From NCBI RefSeq assembly GCF_900107095.1, contig NZ_FNOR01000005.1, positions 124,001 to 188,000 of the forward strand: DNA of 64,000 nt, given 5' to 3'. How positions within the stretch are numbered: the first letter of the stretch is position 1; each line of letters begins with the position of its first letter. The translations under genes were made by a program, and so were the position numbers. The notes below the pieces were generated by a model that searched no databases, had not been told where the DNA came from, and was given only the letters and a program-made list of their open reading frames with translations. The DNA comes from Collimonas sp. OK242. Its GTDB lineage: Bacteria > Pseudomonadota > Gammaproteobacteria > Burkholderiales > Burkholderiaceae_D. Of this stretch, positions 27,315 to 34,974 are shown in pieces.

Positions 27315-27722
27315 ATGAAAAAGGCAGCTTCGACGGTCGACGAGTTTTGTTTTGCTAACGGCCGCCTCTCCAAATCATTTTTCTACAAACTCGTTAAAAG
27401 TGGCCAAGGCCCGAAAATTCTCAAGGTCGGTAACCGCACGCTGATTACAGATGAAGCAGGTGCCGAATGGCGCGCAGAAATGCAAATGCGTACTGATATG
27501 GCGACCCTGGAATTTATCAAAGCCAATGAGTCCAAGCTGATCCATACGTTGGTGTTCGGCAAACCGGACCTGGTGGACCGCGAATGCCTGTCGCCGACCG
27601 ACCGGGAGTTGCTGGAAAAAGTAGAAGCCAAAAACGCGCTCTTGATCGCCAGGGATTCCACCTGCCAAGAGCGCATAACAGCGCTGATCGAGTATAAACG
27701 CCTGCTGACCGGGGGCGTGTAA
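27315..27722 (+). CDS. AlpA/excisionase-like HTH protein
   Basis: The first 55 of 135 residues (TVDEFCFANGRLSKSFFYKLVKSG through KVGNRTLITDEAG) match the winged-helix excisionase/AlpA pattern: a short helix-turn-helix and then a basic strand that reads a DNA groove. The C-terminal half is helical with no known domain. AAGGA lies before the ATG. In P4-type elements and phage-inducible islands such proteins control excision and early gene expression. It heads a tight chain of overlapping genes up to 29287. Confidence 0.72.
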   Translation: MKKAASTVDEFCFANGRLSKSFFYKLVKSGQGPKILKVGNRTLITDEAGAEWRAEMQMRTDMATLEFIKANESKLIHTLVFGKPDLVDRECLSPTDRELLEKVEAKNALLIARDSTCQERITALIEYKRLLTGGV

Positions 27723-28081
27723 TGAAAAACCATCAACTCCCCCTGATTGACGCGTTGTGCGTTGATAGCGTCAAGGATTCTGGCCCGTCACGTCCCGCAC
27801 ATAAATTTGTTGGCACGGTCAACCCGACGCACTGGACAGCATTGCTTGCGTTGCTGCGCAACGCGTTGCCTTCCGATCAATTTTCCCGCATCGGTCATCC
27901 CACCAGCGGAACAGATTTTGCCGAAGAATTGCGCCAGCTCGGGCTTGAACTGCCAACCGTTCAAGTACCTATCGTCAGCGGTAATGACGATGTTGTTCAT
28001 GGCGAAGTGTACGCGCTGACAGTTGCTGACGTGCGTCGCATCAACCGCTGGTTTGCAAAGACCGGAGGCGTATATGCCTAG
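27722..28081 (+). CDS. Small phage-type hypothetical protein
   Basis: The start overlaps the previous stop as TAATG. The 119-residue product has a helical middle (HWTALLALLRNALPSDQFSRI) and a C-terminal region VYALTVADVRRINRWFAKTGGVYA. I do not recognise a family. Co-translation with the HTH gene and the next two genes places it in the island's early or replication module. Confidence 0.7.
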   Translation: MKNHQLPLIDALCVDSVKDSGPSRPAHKFVGTVNPTHWTALLALLRNALPSDQFSRIGHPTSGTDFAEELRQLGLELPTVQVPIVSGNDDVVHGEVYALTVADVRRINRWFAKTGGVYA

Positions 28082-28355
28082 CCCTACTTATCCAATGCCG
28101 AACACGCTGGCTGCGCGGCTCTTGACGGCAATGCTAAATAACGACATGCACCGTCATCCTGAGTTCGTTCAATCAGTCGGCCCCACGAAACTGGCCGCCG
28201 CTGTCAAAGAACTCAGGAGCCTTGGCTGGTCAGTTGAAATGTTCGAGGTGCATGCGCCAATTGAAGAAGACCCGCATCGACATGTCGCGTTCTATTACCT
28301 CGCGGATGCCGAACATACGCTGCGCGCAGCATTCGGTTCCGAGGAGGGCTTGTAA
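28074..28355 (+). CDS. Small phage-type hypothetical protein
   Basis: The 93-residue product starts at an ATG inside the previous gene's last codons (8-base overlap). It includes TLAARLLTAMLNNDMHRHPEF and an amphipathic AAAVKELRSLGWSVEMFEV segment. No known domain is recognised. An upstream extension of the frame is possible but lacks a ribosome-binding site. Confidence 0.65.
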   Translation: MPSPTYPMPNTLAARLLTAMLNNDMHRHPEFVQSVGPTKLAAAVKELRSLGWSVEMFEVHAPIEEDPHRHVAFYYLADAEHTLRAAFGSEEGL

Positions 28356-29287
28356 TGGTCAAGCGTACTCAAACCACAAGCGCATCTTCCGCTGACGAAG
28401 CCAAGTCGGGACCGCTTTATCGTGCTGGCACGTTAAAGCGCGACCGCCGCACCAACGAACAGCTAGAGCAGCTTGATCAGCAAATTATTGACGTGTTGAA
28501 AGATGATCACCCGCAGTCTGTACGACACGTTTTTTACCGCATGACCGATCCGCGCTTACCCGAGCCGGTCGAGAAGTCCGACCGTGGCTATCGTCACGTT
28601 CAGGACCGCTGCGTCAAGCTGCGGCGCTCGGGTCGCGTGCGGTATGACTGGATTGCGGATATGTCTCGGCGCGGTTACTTCGTCACTACTTTTTCAGGAA
28701 AAGGAGATTTTCTGTCCCGTATGGCCGGGTTGTATCGTTCTGACTTGTGGGCGCTGTCGGATTATCGCTGTGAGGTGTGGTGTGAAAGCCGGAGCATTGC
28801 CAGCGTTATACAAAAGGACTGCACTGAACTGGCAGTTGATTTGTACCCATGTGGCGGCTTCTCTAGCCTGTCATTCGTCCATGAAGCGGCAGAAGCGCAC
28901 AACTATTCCGACGATGGTCGCCCACTGATTATTTTCTATATTGGTGACTATGACCCGGCAGGCGTAATTATCGACGTTGCGCTTGAGCGCGAATTGCGTT
29001 TACACCTGAAGCCATCGATTAAATTACATTTTCAACGCATCGGCATCAACGAGGATCAGATTGCGTTATATGACCTACCGACCAAACCCCGAAAGGAGTC
29101 CGACACGCGCTCGCTCCAAGTTGCCTCCACTGTCGAAGCCGAAGCGATGCCAGCACGTATTCTTCGTGCCTTGCTGCGCCAACAAATAGAGGAACTGTTG
29201 CCCGAGGGCGCATTGGCATCGGCGAAGGTCGCAGAGGAATCCGAGCGCGCTGGCCTGCGCATGTTGGCGGGTACTTTCGGTGAGTAA
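28355..29287 (+). CDS. Spo11/TopoVI-A-like TOPRIM protein (candidate Topo mini-A)
   Basis: The 310-residue protein has the two-domain layout of the Spo11/topoisomerase VI A family. A winged-helix domain (about 36-110) contains SVRHVFYRM, matching the R-x-I/V-F/Y-Y pattern around the catalytic tyrosine (Tyr61 here) and the family segment YRHVQDRCVKLRRSGRV. A TOPRIM domain follows, with Glu144 in WCESRSIASV and the DxD pair in YIGDYDPAG (Asp198/Asp200). The C-terminal VEAEAMPARILRALL also fits TopoVI-A. No B subunit (GHKL ATPase) gene is present nearby. It would nick or cleave DNA in the element's replication or recombination. Function is inferred from motifs only. Confidence 0.72.
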   Translation: MVKRTQTTSASSADEAKSGPLYRAGTLKRDRRTNEQLEQLDQQIIDVLKDDHPQSVRHVFYRMTDPRLPEPVEKSDRGYRHVQDRCVKLRRSGRVRYDWIADMSRRGYFVTTFSGKGDFLSRMAGLYRSDLWALSDYRCEVWCESRSIASVIQKDCTELAVDLYPCGGFSSLSFVHEAAEAHNYSDDGRPLIIFYIGDYDPAGVIIDVALERELRLHLKPSIKLHFQRIGINEDQIALYDLPTKPRKESDTRSLQVASTVEAEAMPARILRALLRQQIEELLPEGALASAKVAEESERAGLRMLAGTFGE

Positions 29288-29298
29288 AGCTATTTATC

Positions 29299-29490
29299 GT
29301 GCCCAGCACGTTAAACCTTCGACCTTGCCCATTCTGCGGCGGATCGGCCACGCTCGCTCCAATGCGGAATGCACAGGAATGGTGGCGTGTACGCTGCAAC
29401 AATTACCACTGCGGCGTCACCCCCTGGGCGATGCCGGATGCAGAACAAGCCGTCAACGCCTGGAATCGGAGGCCAGATGACGAAGCATAA
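29299..29490 (+). CDS. Lar-family restriction-alleviation-like zinc protein
   Basis: This 63-residue GTG-initiated protein has the Lar-type pattern CPFCGG near the start, a second Cys pair in RCNNYHCG and the typical ending AVNAWNRR. Lar of the Rac prophage protects DNA from type I restriction by modulating the methylase. Here an intact type I system is on the same island, which makes the pairing notable. The first start codon after an upstream stop is GTG, with only a weak ribosome-binding site. Confidence 0.75.
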   Translation: MPSTLNLRPCPFCGGSATLAPMRNAQEWWRVRCNNYHCGVTPWAMPDAEQAVNAWNRRPDDEA

Positions 29491-29996
29491 CCATGTAAAG
29501 GGAGCGCTTCCTTTTCATTTTGTGGCGATCCCGATGGATGTTATCCGCTCCGCTGCGTGGCAGTCGTTACCACCTAATGCGGTAGTGCTGGCCATCGCTC
29601 TGATGGGCCAATATACCGGCAAGAATAACGGCCGGCTTTGTCCTGCGTTTGTCGTTATGGAACGTTGCGGATGGACCTCGAAGAGAACGCTTATCAATGC
29701 TAAACGCGCACTGCTTGAATGCCCGTTCGTTGTACTCACGCGAAAAGGCCATCCCCCCCCGGACCGCTGAGTGGCTGGCGTTTACGTGGTGGCCGCTACA
29801 TTACGAGAAGTCGATGGATATTGACCCAAAGACATTCCCGTACTTGAATTTCTCCGAACTAAAGAGAATCGATCCCAACGACGGACGCGGAAACCCGCCG
29901 GATAAATTAATTCCTGTGGTGCAGAAACGGAACCAATACCCTGAAAAAAAGGTGCCAGGAGGTGCAGAAAATGCACCACAAGACGCCACAGCATAG
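29477..29996 (+). pseudogene. Replication-type winged-helix gene, frameshifted at a C8 run
   Basis: From ATG 29477 (GGAGG upstream) the protein reads PFHFVAIPMDVIRSAAWQSL and then a helix-turn-helix region (AFVVMERCGWTSKRTLINAK), like small phage or satellite replication/regulatory proteins. The frame leaves at eight C residues (29753-29760) and stops at 29770. With seven C it would continue RTAEWLAFTWWPLHYEKSMD to 29996, giving 172 residues. The continuation is plainly coding, so this is a single-base indel: a true mutation, a slipping tract or a sequencing error. The 3' end carries palindromic iterons. Confidence 0.72.
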
Positions 29997-30070
29997 CGCC
30001 TATCGGTACAGAAACTGCACCACTGTTCATAGTGCAGTGCCATTTTGTTCATCGGTACAGTTTCTGCACC
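29918..30070 (+). repeat. Palindromic iterons GGTRCAG-N3-CTGCACC
   Basis: Three 17-base near-palindromes occur at 29961-29977, 30005-30021 and 30054-30070, with a weaker fourth at 29918-29934. Starts are 43, 44 and 49 bases apart. The first two lie inside the 3' coding end of the frameshifted replication-type gene and the others downstream of it. This layout suggests an origin or operator bound by that protein. The remainder of 29997-30357 shows no gene. Confidence 0.6.
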
Positions 30071-30357
30071 AGTTATAGAGTTTGCCATCTGTGGACTTGT
30101 TTATCGTTCGCATCTGACCACATGGTTCAGGAAACGTGGCTGATGATTTCGGCACTATCCTGGATCGGGAACACGTTTTTACTCATCGGCGTCGCACACC
30201 CGGCGCCTTTCCCATAGAAAGTAAGAACACCCGGATTCTGCGCCACCAAAAATGATAAATTGTTGGGCGCGACCGGAACCAGCATGCGACCGCTTGTTGC
30301 AGGCACCACCGCGTAGACGACCGCCATCCACCTTAGCTAGAAAGAGAGTTCACAGCA

Positions 30358-31398
30358 ATGTTCAACATCCTCATCGACACCAGCGTGTGGCTCGACCTTG
30401 CCGAGGACCCGAAGCAGACGCCGTTACTCAATTTGCTCGTAGAGCTGCTGTCGGGTGGGTTCATGAACATCCTTGTGCCTCGCATCGTGATCAACGAGTT
30501 TCAGAAGAACCGCAACCGGGTCGCGAAATCGAGCGCAAAGAGCCTTTCAACGCACTTCAACCTCGTCAAGGACGCCATACGCAAAGCTGATGGCGACAAG
30601 AGGCAGAAAGACAAGGTATTGGGCTACCTGTCCGAAGTGGATCACCGCATCCCAATCCTGGGTGGTGCAGCCGAGGGCACATTAGCTCGGATCGACAATA
30701 TCCTCGCTGCCGCAACGGTCATCGAAGCGAGCGACGAGATCAAGGTTCGAGCCGCTGACCGTGCGCTGCATCGGAAGGCACCTTGCCACCATGAGAACAA
30801 AAACTCAATGGCTGATGCGGTGCTGATCGAGACCTACTTCGAGTGCGTCAGGACGATGGGGGGCGCGGGCCAAAGGTTTGCGTTTGTCACGCACAACAAG
30901 CACGACTTCAGCCTCATCAACGGCAACCAGAAGCTGCCGCACGCTGACTTTGCTAGTTCGTTCTCGAAGATCAAGTCGATGTATTTTATCAACCTTGCCG
31001 AGTGCCTACGACGTATCGACCCGATGCGTGTCACTTACGCAATGTGGGAACAGGAATGGGAGCAAGAGCCTAGGAGCCTCTCCGAGATGCTCAATGCAAT
31101 GGATCGGTTGGCAACACAGGTTTGGTACAACCGACACAAGTACCTCGCTTGGCAGGTTGAAAAGGGCAAGCACAAGATCGTCAGCCGCGAGGAATGGGAC
31201 AAGGGAAAGCTGAGCGGTCAAACCCACACCGTCGAGGATATTTGGGAGGGTGCGCTCAGGGGAGCCAAGAAGGCGGAGAGGACGCTTGGCAAAGGCAACT
31301 ACGGCCCTTGGACTGATTTCGAGTGGGGAATGATCAACGGGAAGCTGTCTGCCCTCCGCTGGATGCTTGGTGAAGACTGGGACGAACTGTACACGTAG
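30358..31398 (+). CDS. PIN-domain (DUF4935-like) putative ribonuclease
   Basis: The N-terminal 190 of 346 residues form a PIN-type nuclease domain with four acidic positions in order: Asp7 in ILIDTSVWLDL, Glu47 in RIVINEFQKN, Asp153 in SMADAVLIETYF and Asp183 in FVTHNKHDFSL. The C-terminal 150 residues are charged and helical with several Trp (WEQEWEQEP, RWMLGEDWDEL). This length and layout differ from VapC toxins, and no antitoxin-like gene is adjacent. It stands alone between the iterons and terminators, so a single-gene defence or RNase role is plausible but unproven. Confidence 0.75.
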   Translation: MFNILIDTSVWLDLAEDPKQTPLLNLLVELLSGGFMNILVPRIVINEFQKNRNRVAKSSAKSLSTHFNLVKDAIRKADGDKRQKDKVLGYLSEVDHRIPILGGAAEGTLARIDNILAAATVIEASDEIKVRAADRALHRKAPCHHENKNSMADAVLIETYFECVRTMGGAGQRFAFVTHNKHDFSLINGNQKLPHADFASSFSKIKSMYFINLAECLRRIDPMRVTYAMWEQEWEQEPRSLSEMLNAMDRLATQVWYNRHKYLAWQVEKGKHKIVSREEWDKGKLSGQTHTVEDIWEGALRGAKKAERTLGKGNYGPWTDFEWGMINGKLSALRWMLGEDWDELYT

Positions 31399-31777
31399 AG
31401 TGTGTCCACAGTACGATAGCGGCCATCACCAACTTGTGACCATTGGCCCGATAACGTCATATGGTCGCAGCGAATATGCCGACGAGTCGCCTCGAAACAA
31501 TTGCGAAAATTTACGTATTTAGTCAATCATATGCCGTCGAAAAACTATTTTTTTACGGACTACAGTTAGGTATTGAGTTCTTATGTATCTCGTCGTAAAG
31601 TAGCAAGCGTGGGGTGACCCACGTCACACAGACTCTTGCTCTATCCAAGTAGCCCTACCGTTTCGGCGGGTGAATCGGACGTCAAAGACAAAGTGTTTTT
31701 ATCTGGCCCAGCCAGGTACAAATCTTTTTCGGAAACGTCATGACTCAGCCCTCAAAACCGATTGCATCAACACCATC

Positions 31778-31806
31778 AAACCTGGCCTTATCGCCGGGTT
31801 TTTTGC
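31778..31806 (+). terminator. Rho-independent terminator
   Basis: AAACCTGGC pairs with GCCGGGTTT across a CTTATC loop (one T.G pair) and is followed by six T. It would end transcription coming from the PIN gene. Confidence 0.7.
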
Positions 31807-31815
31807 GTTTACGAC

Positions 31816-31850
31816 CCGCCCCCATCAGCTCGATGCCGGCGGTTTTTTTT
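31816..31850 (+). terminator. Possible second terminator
   Basis: CCGCC (31816-31820) can pair with GGCGG (31838-31842), followed by eight T. The loop is long (17 bases), so this is weaker than the terminator just before it. Confidence 0.4.
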
Positions 31851-32248
31851 CGAGAAAACAGAATGCCAATGCGGACCTATCTTGCGATTTCGAGCGAGAC
31901 AGGTGTGGCCGCACGCACGACCAAACGCGTGATCGACCGGTATGCAGTCTGGCATCGCGGCTCCACGCAGATGGATGTGCGGCGTGGAGCGTAACTGCTG
32001 TCAAGGTGGAGCGGACGACACCTCAAAAAAATGTGCATGGGCCTGCATCGGCCCCCACCGCAAAAAGACTGGCCCTGTCTAACCTTACAGGCGAGCCAAC
32101 GCAGCGTAGCTGAAGCGACTGCAAGGAAGGCACGGGTCCAAATGGTGAGACAAGCCCGTGTCGACTGAATTCAGCCTCCTAGAGGGCGTGGCAGCCAGAG
32201 GGTATTTCTGGATGTGGCGCAGTTGAGAGCCTGGACCTACATCAAAGG

Positions 32249-32292
32249 CCCACACCTCTCACCTTTGGAGAGCTGTGGGTGGCTGTTTTTTT
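32249..32292 (+). terminator. Hairpin with T-run before the small terminase gene
   Basis: CCCACA/TGTGGG and CTCTC/GAGAG form a two-part stem with one C.C mismatch, followed after six bases by seven T. It ends about 68 bases before the terminase start. It may be a terminator for an upstream small transcript or part of a packaging signal. Confidence 0.5.
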
Positions 32293-32359
32293 CAGTACCG
32301 GAAAACGGTTCACCAAAAGCTATGCAGTAAAAGCAGCACGAAATTTTAAGGAGTGCATT

Positions 32360-32926
32360 ATGAAAAATAACCTAAACCATGGCGAACTCAATAGCCGGCA
32401 GCTTCGATTCATCGACGAGTACCTGATTGATCTCAACGCGACGCAAGCCGCAATTCGGGCCGGATACTCCAAGAAAACAGCGGCAGAGCAAGGCTTTGCG
32501 TTGTTAAGAAAACCTCAGATACAGCAGGCGATCCAGGTCCGGCAGAAGGAACTGGCGAACAAAGCCGGCGTCACACGCGAACGCATCGTCAGTGAGTTGG
32601 CCAAGATAGCCTTTTGCGACATGCGTAAACTGTTCAATGGCGATGGCAGCATGAAGCTGGTGGCCGACCTTGACGACGACACTGCTGGTGCGTTGGCGAG
32701 CGTGGAGACGGCTGAAATCAAAGCCACAGGCGAACCTGGACAGCCGCAAAACTTCACCAAAAAAATTCGATTGTGGGACAAGCTGGGCGCACTGGAAAAA
32801 CTGATCAAGCACCTGGGACTGGAAGATGTCGCCAAGCCTGAGCTGGAAGCAACGACCGAAGCTCTGGACGATAGCTTCGACAAACTGCGCGAAGCATTCA
32901 GGAAGCGGCTGGCACAAGTTGACTAA
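32360..32926 (+). CDS. Phage terminase small subunit
   Basis: The 188-residue protein matches the Terminase_2 family. Its DNA-binding N-terminus reads LNSRQLRFIDEYLIDLNATQ then AAIRAGYSKKTAAEQG, and a helical region with GVTRERIVSELAKIAFCDMR follows. AAGGAG lies 6 bases before the ATG. Small subunits recognise the packaging site and recruit the large ATPase/nuclease. No large subunit, portal or capsid gene follows. A stand-alone terS is a hallmark of phage satellites that redirect a helper's packaging machinery. Confidence 0.9.
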   Translation: MKNNLNHGELNSRQLRFIDEYLIDLNATQAAIRAGYSKKTAAEQGFALLRKPQIQQAIQVRQKELANKAGVTRERIVSELAKIAFCDMRKLFNGDGSMKLVADLDDDTAGALASVETAEIKATGEPGQPQNFTKKIRLWDKLGALEKLIKHLGLEDVAKPELEATTEALDDSFDKLREAFRKRLAQVD

Positions 32927-33302
32927 AGTGACGAAGGCCATGTTGACGCTGGTTGACGACGTGCGTCATGGGCAGGGTGCCGGCGATCCTCGGGGGCGCG
33001 TCAGGTCAGCTCCCGCCGCTGTTACCAAACCGTTAAGAACCGTTACCGTAAGCGAATCGGCAGCCAAGAATGACCCTGCCACGCCCCATCACGACGATCT
33101 TCACCTTGCCCACGTAAGCAGCCGCCGAAGCCATCAGGACGTGGCAAGACGCAGGCGACGGCGGATACAGCGCTGCTCGGTGCGGCATTCAGGCACCACC
33201 AACACGCCAGGACCGCGTACTTGTAGCACCTTTAATCCTCATTGCCGTTGCCTCGTCACAGATGATGGCTATGTACAGCGATGACGTTGGCGACCACTCA
33301 GC

Positions 33303-33449
33303 CAGATCGATGTCGACGAAGTATGGGGATATTTGCCGCAACGTTAGCAAACGGCTGCGGGTAAGAAACTAAAAACAGCGCCGGCACTTGGGGTCGGAAT
33401 CACAGACAAAACTTGGAGTGTTGAAAATATTGCGGCGTTACTGGATTAA
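33303..33449 (+). pseudogene. Fragment of an IS transposase
   Basis: One frame reads QIDVDEVWGYLPQR, then a stop, then KKLKTAPALGVGITDKTWSV and ENIAALLD to a final stop. The DExW motif followed directly by the KTPAMxxGITD-type C-terminus indicates an IS1-like transposase with a large internal deletion. The region from 32927 to 33302 has no supportable gene and may be further debris. Confidence 0.45.
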
Positions 33450-33532
33450 ATGTCAAACTCGGCTCTCAGCAATGAAAGCCGAATTGACGCTCCACAAATT
33501 TATGATGGCGCCGAAGTAGAAAATCAAATTTC

Positions 33533-33721
33533 TTATTTCGATCCGCGCAGACTTTGCGCGTACGCATCGGTCGTTTTGACAGTTACGCTTACTCGTGGAT
33601 CGCCGAAGACATGTGAAAGGTCAGATGGGCGATATGTTCCTGTCTGCGCAAAATGGCTCTGCATGTCTTTAACTGTCTCTTGAACGGTAGACCCACTCTT
33701 ATCAGTTTTCTCATTAATCAT
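33533..33721 (-). CDS. Small protein coupled to the Ntn hydrolase
   Basis: The 62-residue product (MINEKTDKSGSTVQETVKDM start) contains QTGTYRPSDLSHVFGDPRVS. Its ATG overlaps the last codons of the Ntn-hydrolase gene by 8 bases, with GGAG 6 bases upstream inside that gene, so translation is probably coupled. No family is recognised. The tight coupling suggests a partner, adaptor or substrate of the hydrolase; that is inference. Confidence 0.6.
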   Translation of the reverse strand: MINEKTDKSGSTVQETVKDMQSHFAQTGTYRPSDLSHVFGDPRVSVTVKTTDAYAQSLRGSK

Positions 33722-34601
33722 TATATTCTCCATCGGTAATTGCAGCATCCCACGGTTTATGTCGAACCCAGCGGAATTTACGATCAGTTGTTATTACAGC
33801 TATTTCAATAGGGCCACCACAAACTTGCGCCATGCTAGAAAATTTCATTGCCTTAATCGTGCAGTGTATGCATGAGTACACATAATCGATAGCGTCTCGA
33901 ATCGGTAATGTAGCATGTGAAAACTGCTGTTGCTGCACCACATCCTCTAAATCGGCTTGTGTTCCATTCCATTTTCCCGACGATAAGATTGCCTGTTTTA
34001 AATTGGCATCTGCGCCAAAAATAAGTCTACTTATGATGTTAGGGACGCCCCACCATTGCGACCCCTCCATCTTATTCAATGTCGGCACTGGCTTAGGCGC
34101 AAGAGGGTCAAAGGTTATGCTAGCAGCCTCCGGTGTTCGACTCGGCAAAAGATACCCAGCAATACAAAAACCGACTACTAAGCTTGTTCTTAAATTCGTG
34201 AACTCATCTTCTTCGAGTTTAGTCCGGGCCACTGGGTTTTGCGGATTCGCTGCTGGATCATATGGCCCTTTCGCACTCAAAGCAATCACTCTCTGAGTAA
34301 GATCAAATGCGCAATACTCCGCCCAAAACATATCCGTAAAGCGTTGAGCCACCTCGGCTACGGATATCGGCTTGTTGGCGGCCAAATCGTCGCCTAGCCG
34401 CGCTAAAATAGTCCGGTAGCTAACAGGCCCGAGTCCTCCAAGGCCCCAAGTTATCAATGCTAGGGTACTGCCCTCACCAATTTCAAAAACTTTCTGAGTG
34501 AAATCAAAGTAATGCATTCCTGTGCCGCATGGCACAGAAGATGTGCTATCTGCGCCGAGCACGATTCCCTCTGGTGAGAGGTAGCATACTGCAATTGTCA
34601 A
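33714..34601 (-). CDS. Proteasome-fold (Ntn) hydrolase-like protein
   Basis: The N-terminus TIAVCYLSPEGIVLGADSTS, followed by QKVFEIGEGSTLALITWGLG, has the strand-turn-strand and GADS pattern of proteasome beta/HslV-type Ntn hydrolases, in which an N-terminal Thr is the nucleophile. The open frame reaches a TTG at 34628. A TTG at 34601 has GGGGA upstream and would place Thr directly after the initiator Met, so I prefer it (295 residues). The protein is longer than HslV, with an extra C-terminal region. No unfoldase gene is adjacent. The segment is more A/T-rich than the rest of the island. Confidence 0.62.
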   Translation of the reverse strand: MTIAVCYLSPEGIVLGADSTSSVPCGTGMHYFDFTQKVFEIGEGSTLALITWGLGGLGPVSYRTILARLGDDLAANKPISVAEVAQRFTDMFWAEYCAFDLTQRVIALSAKGPYDPAANPQNPVARTKLEEDEFTNLRTSLVVGFCIAGYLLPSRTPEAASITFDPLAPKPVPTLNKMEGSQWWGVPNIISRLIFGADANLKQAILSSGKWNGTQADLEDVVQQQQFSHATLPIRDAIDYVYSCIHCTIKAMKFSSMAQVCGGPIEIAVITTDRKFRWVRHKPWDAAITDGEYND

Positions 34602-34749
34602 CTGAGTCCCCGGTAAGTAACTTGGCAATAAGCTAAGAGCGAAGTCTTATGAATCATGCTCCAGCTTCATGTTTTCTGCCACTAATTATTTAAGGAAATC
34701 AACTATTAAACCGTGATTACAACGAAATTTTACCAAAACTCGATTAAAT

Positions 34750-34974
34750 TCAATCATGATCAAAGATCATCGCAGTTTCGGAGTTGGTCATGTAGTAACG
34801 GCGCATAGGCAGGCATCCTATGAGTGTAGCTAAATCGGATGGGAAAAAGCTGGCAGCACCGCACGGCCATGTCAGTTTGATAGTGGCCAGTTTAGGGTCG
34901 GCGTCCCAAGTAATTGTATAGGCTGTTTCGGCTGATCCCAAGGTCCCTGGCGATCTGCGCTTTCTGGTCGCCAC
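34750..34974 (-). CDS. Possible small ORF or gene fragment
   Basis: A 74-codon frame overlaps the resolvase 3' end by 83 bases. The part beyond the overlap (ITWDADPKLATIKLTWPCGA onward) looks more protein-like than the overlapping part. It may be a remnant of a gene displaced by the resolvase segment. No family is recognised and the start is unknown. Confidence 0.25.
   Translation of the reverse strand: MATRKRRSPGTLGSAETAYTITWDADPKLATIKLTWPCGAASFFPSDLATLIGCLPMRRYYMTNSETAMIFDHD

Larger units (their letters stand above)
31399..32359 (+). other. Gene-poor stretch with terminators upstream of the small terminase gene
   Basis: No frame here is convincing. Two short competing frames exist (31863-31994, containing AARTTKRVIDRYAVWHRG, and 32031-32168) but neither has a ribosome-binding site or a recognised family. 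The stretch holds three hairpin/T-run structures and could include a packaging or regulatory site ahead of the terminase gene. Confidence 0.5.

Noticed and set aside
31670-32113. 147-codon plus-strand frame before the terminase gene
   Set aside because: Runs through two terminator hairpins, has no ribosome-binding site, and its product resembles no protein family.
33450-33683. 77-codon plus-strand frame
   Set aside because: Overlaps the minus-strand small gene that is coupled to the Ntn hydrolase and has better coding character.
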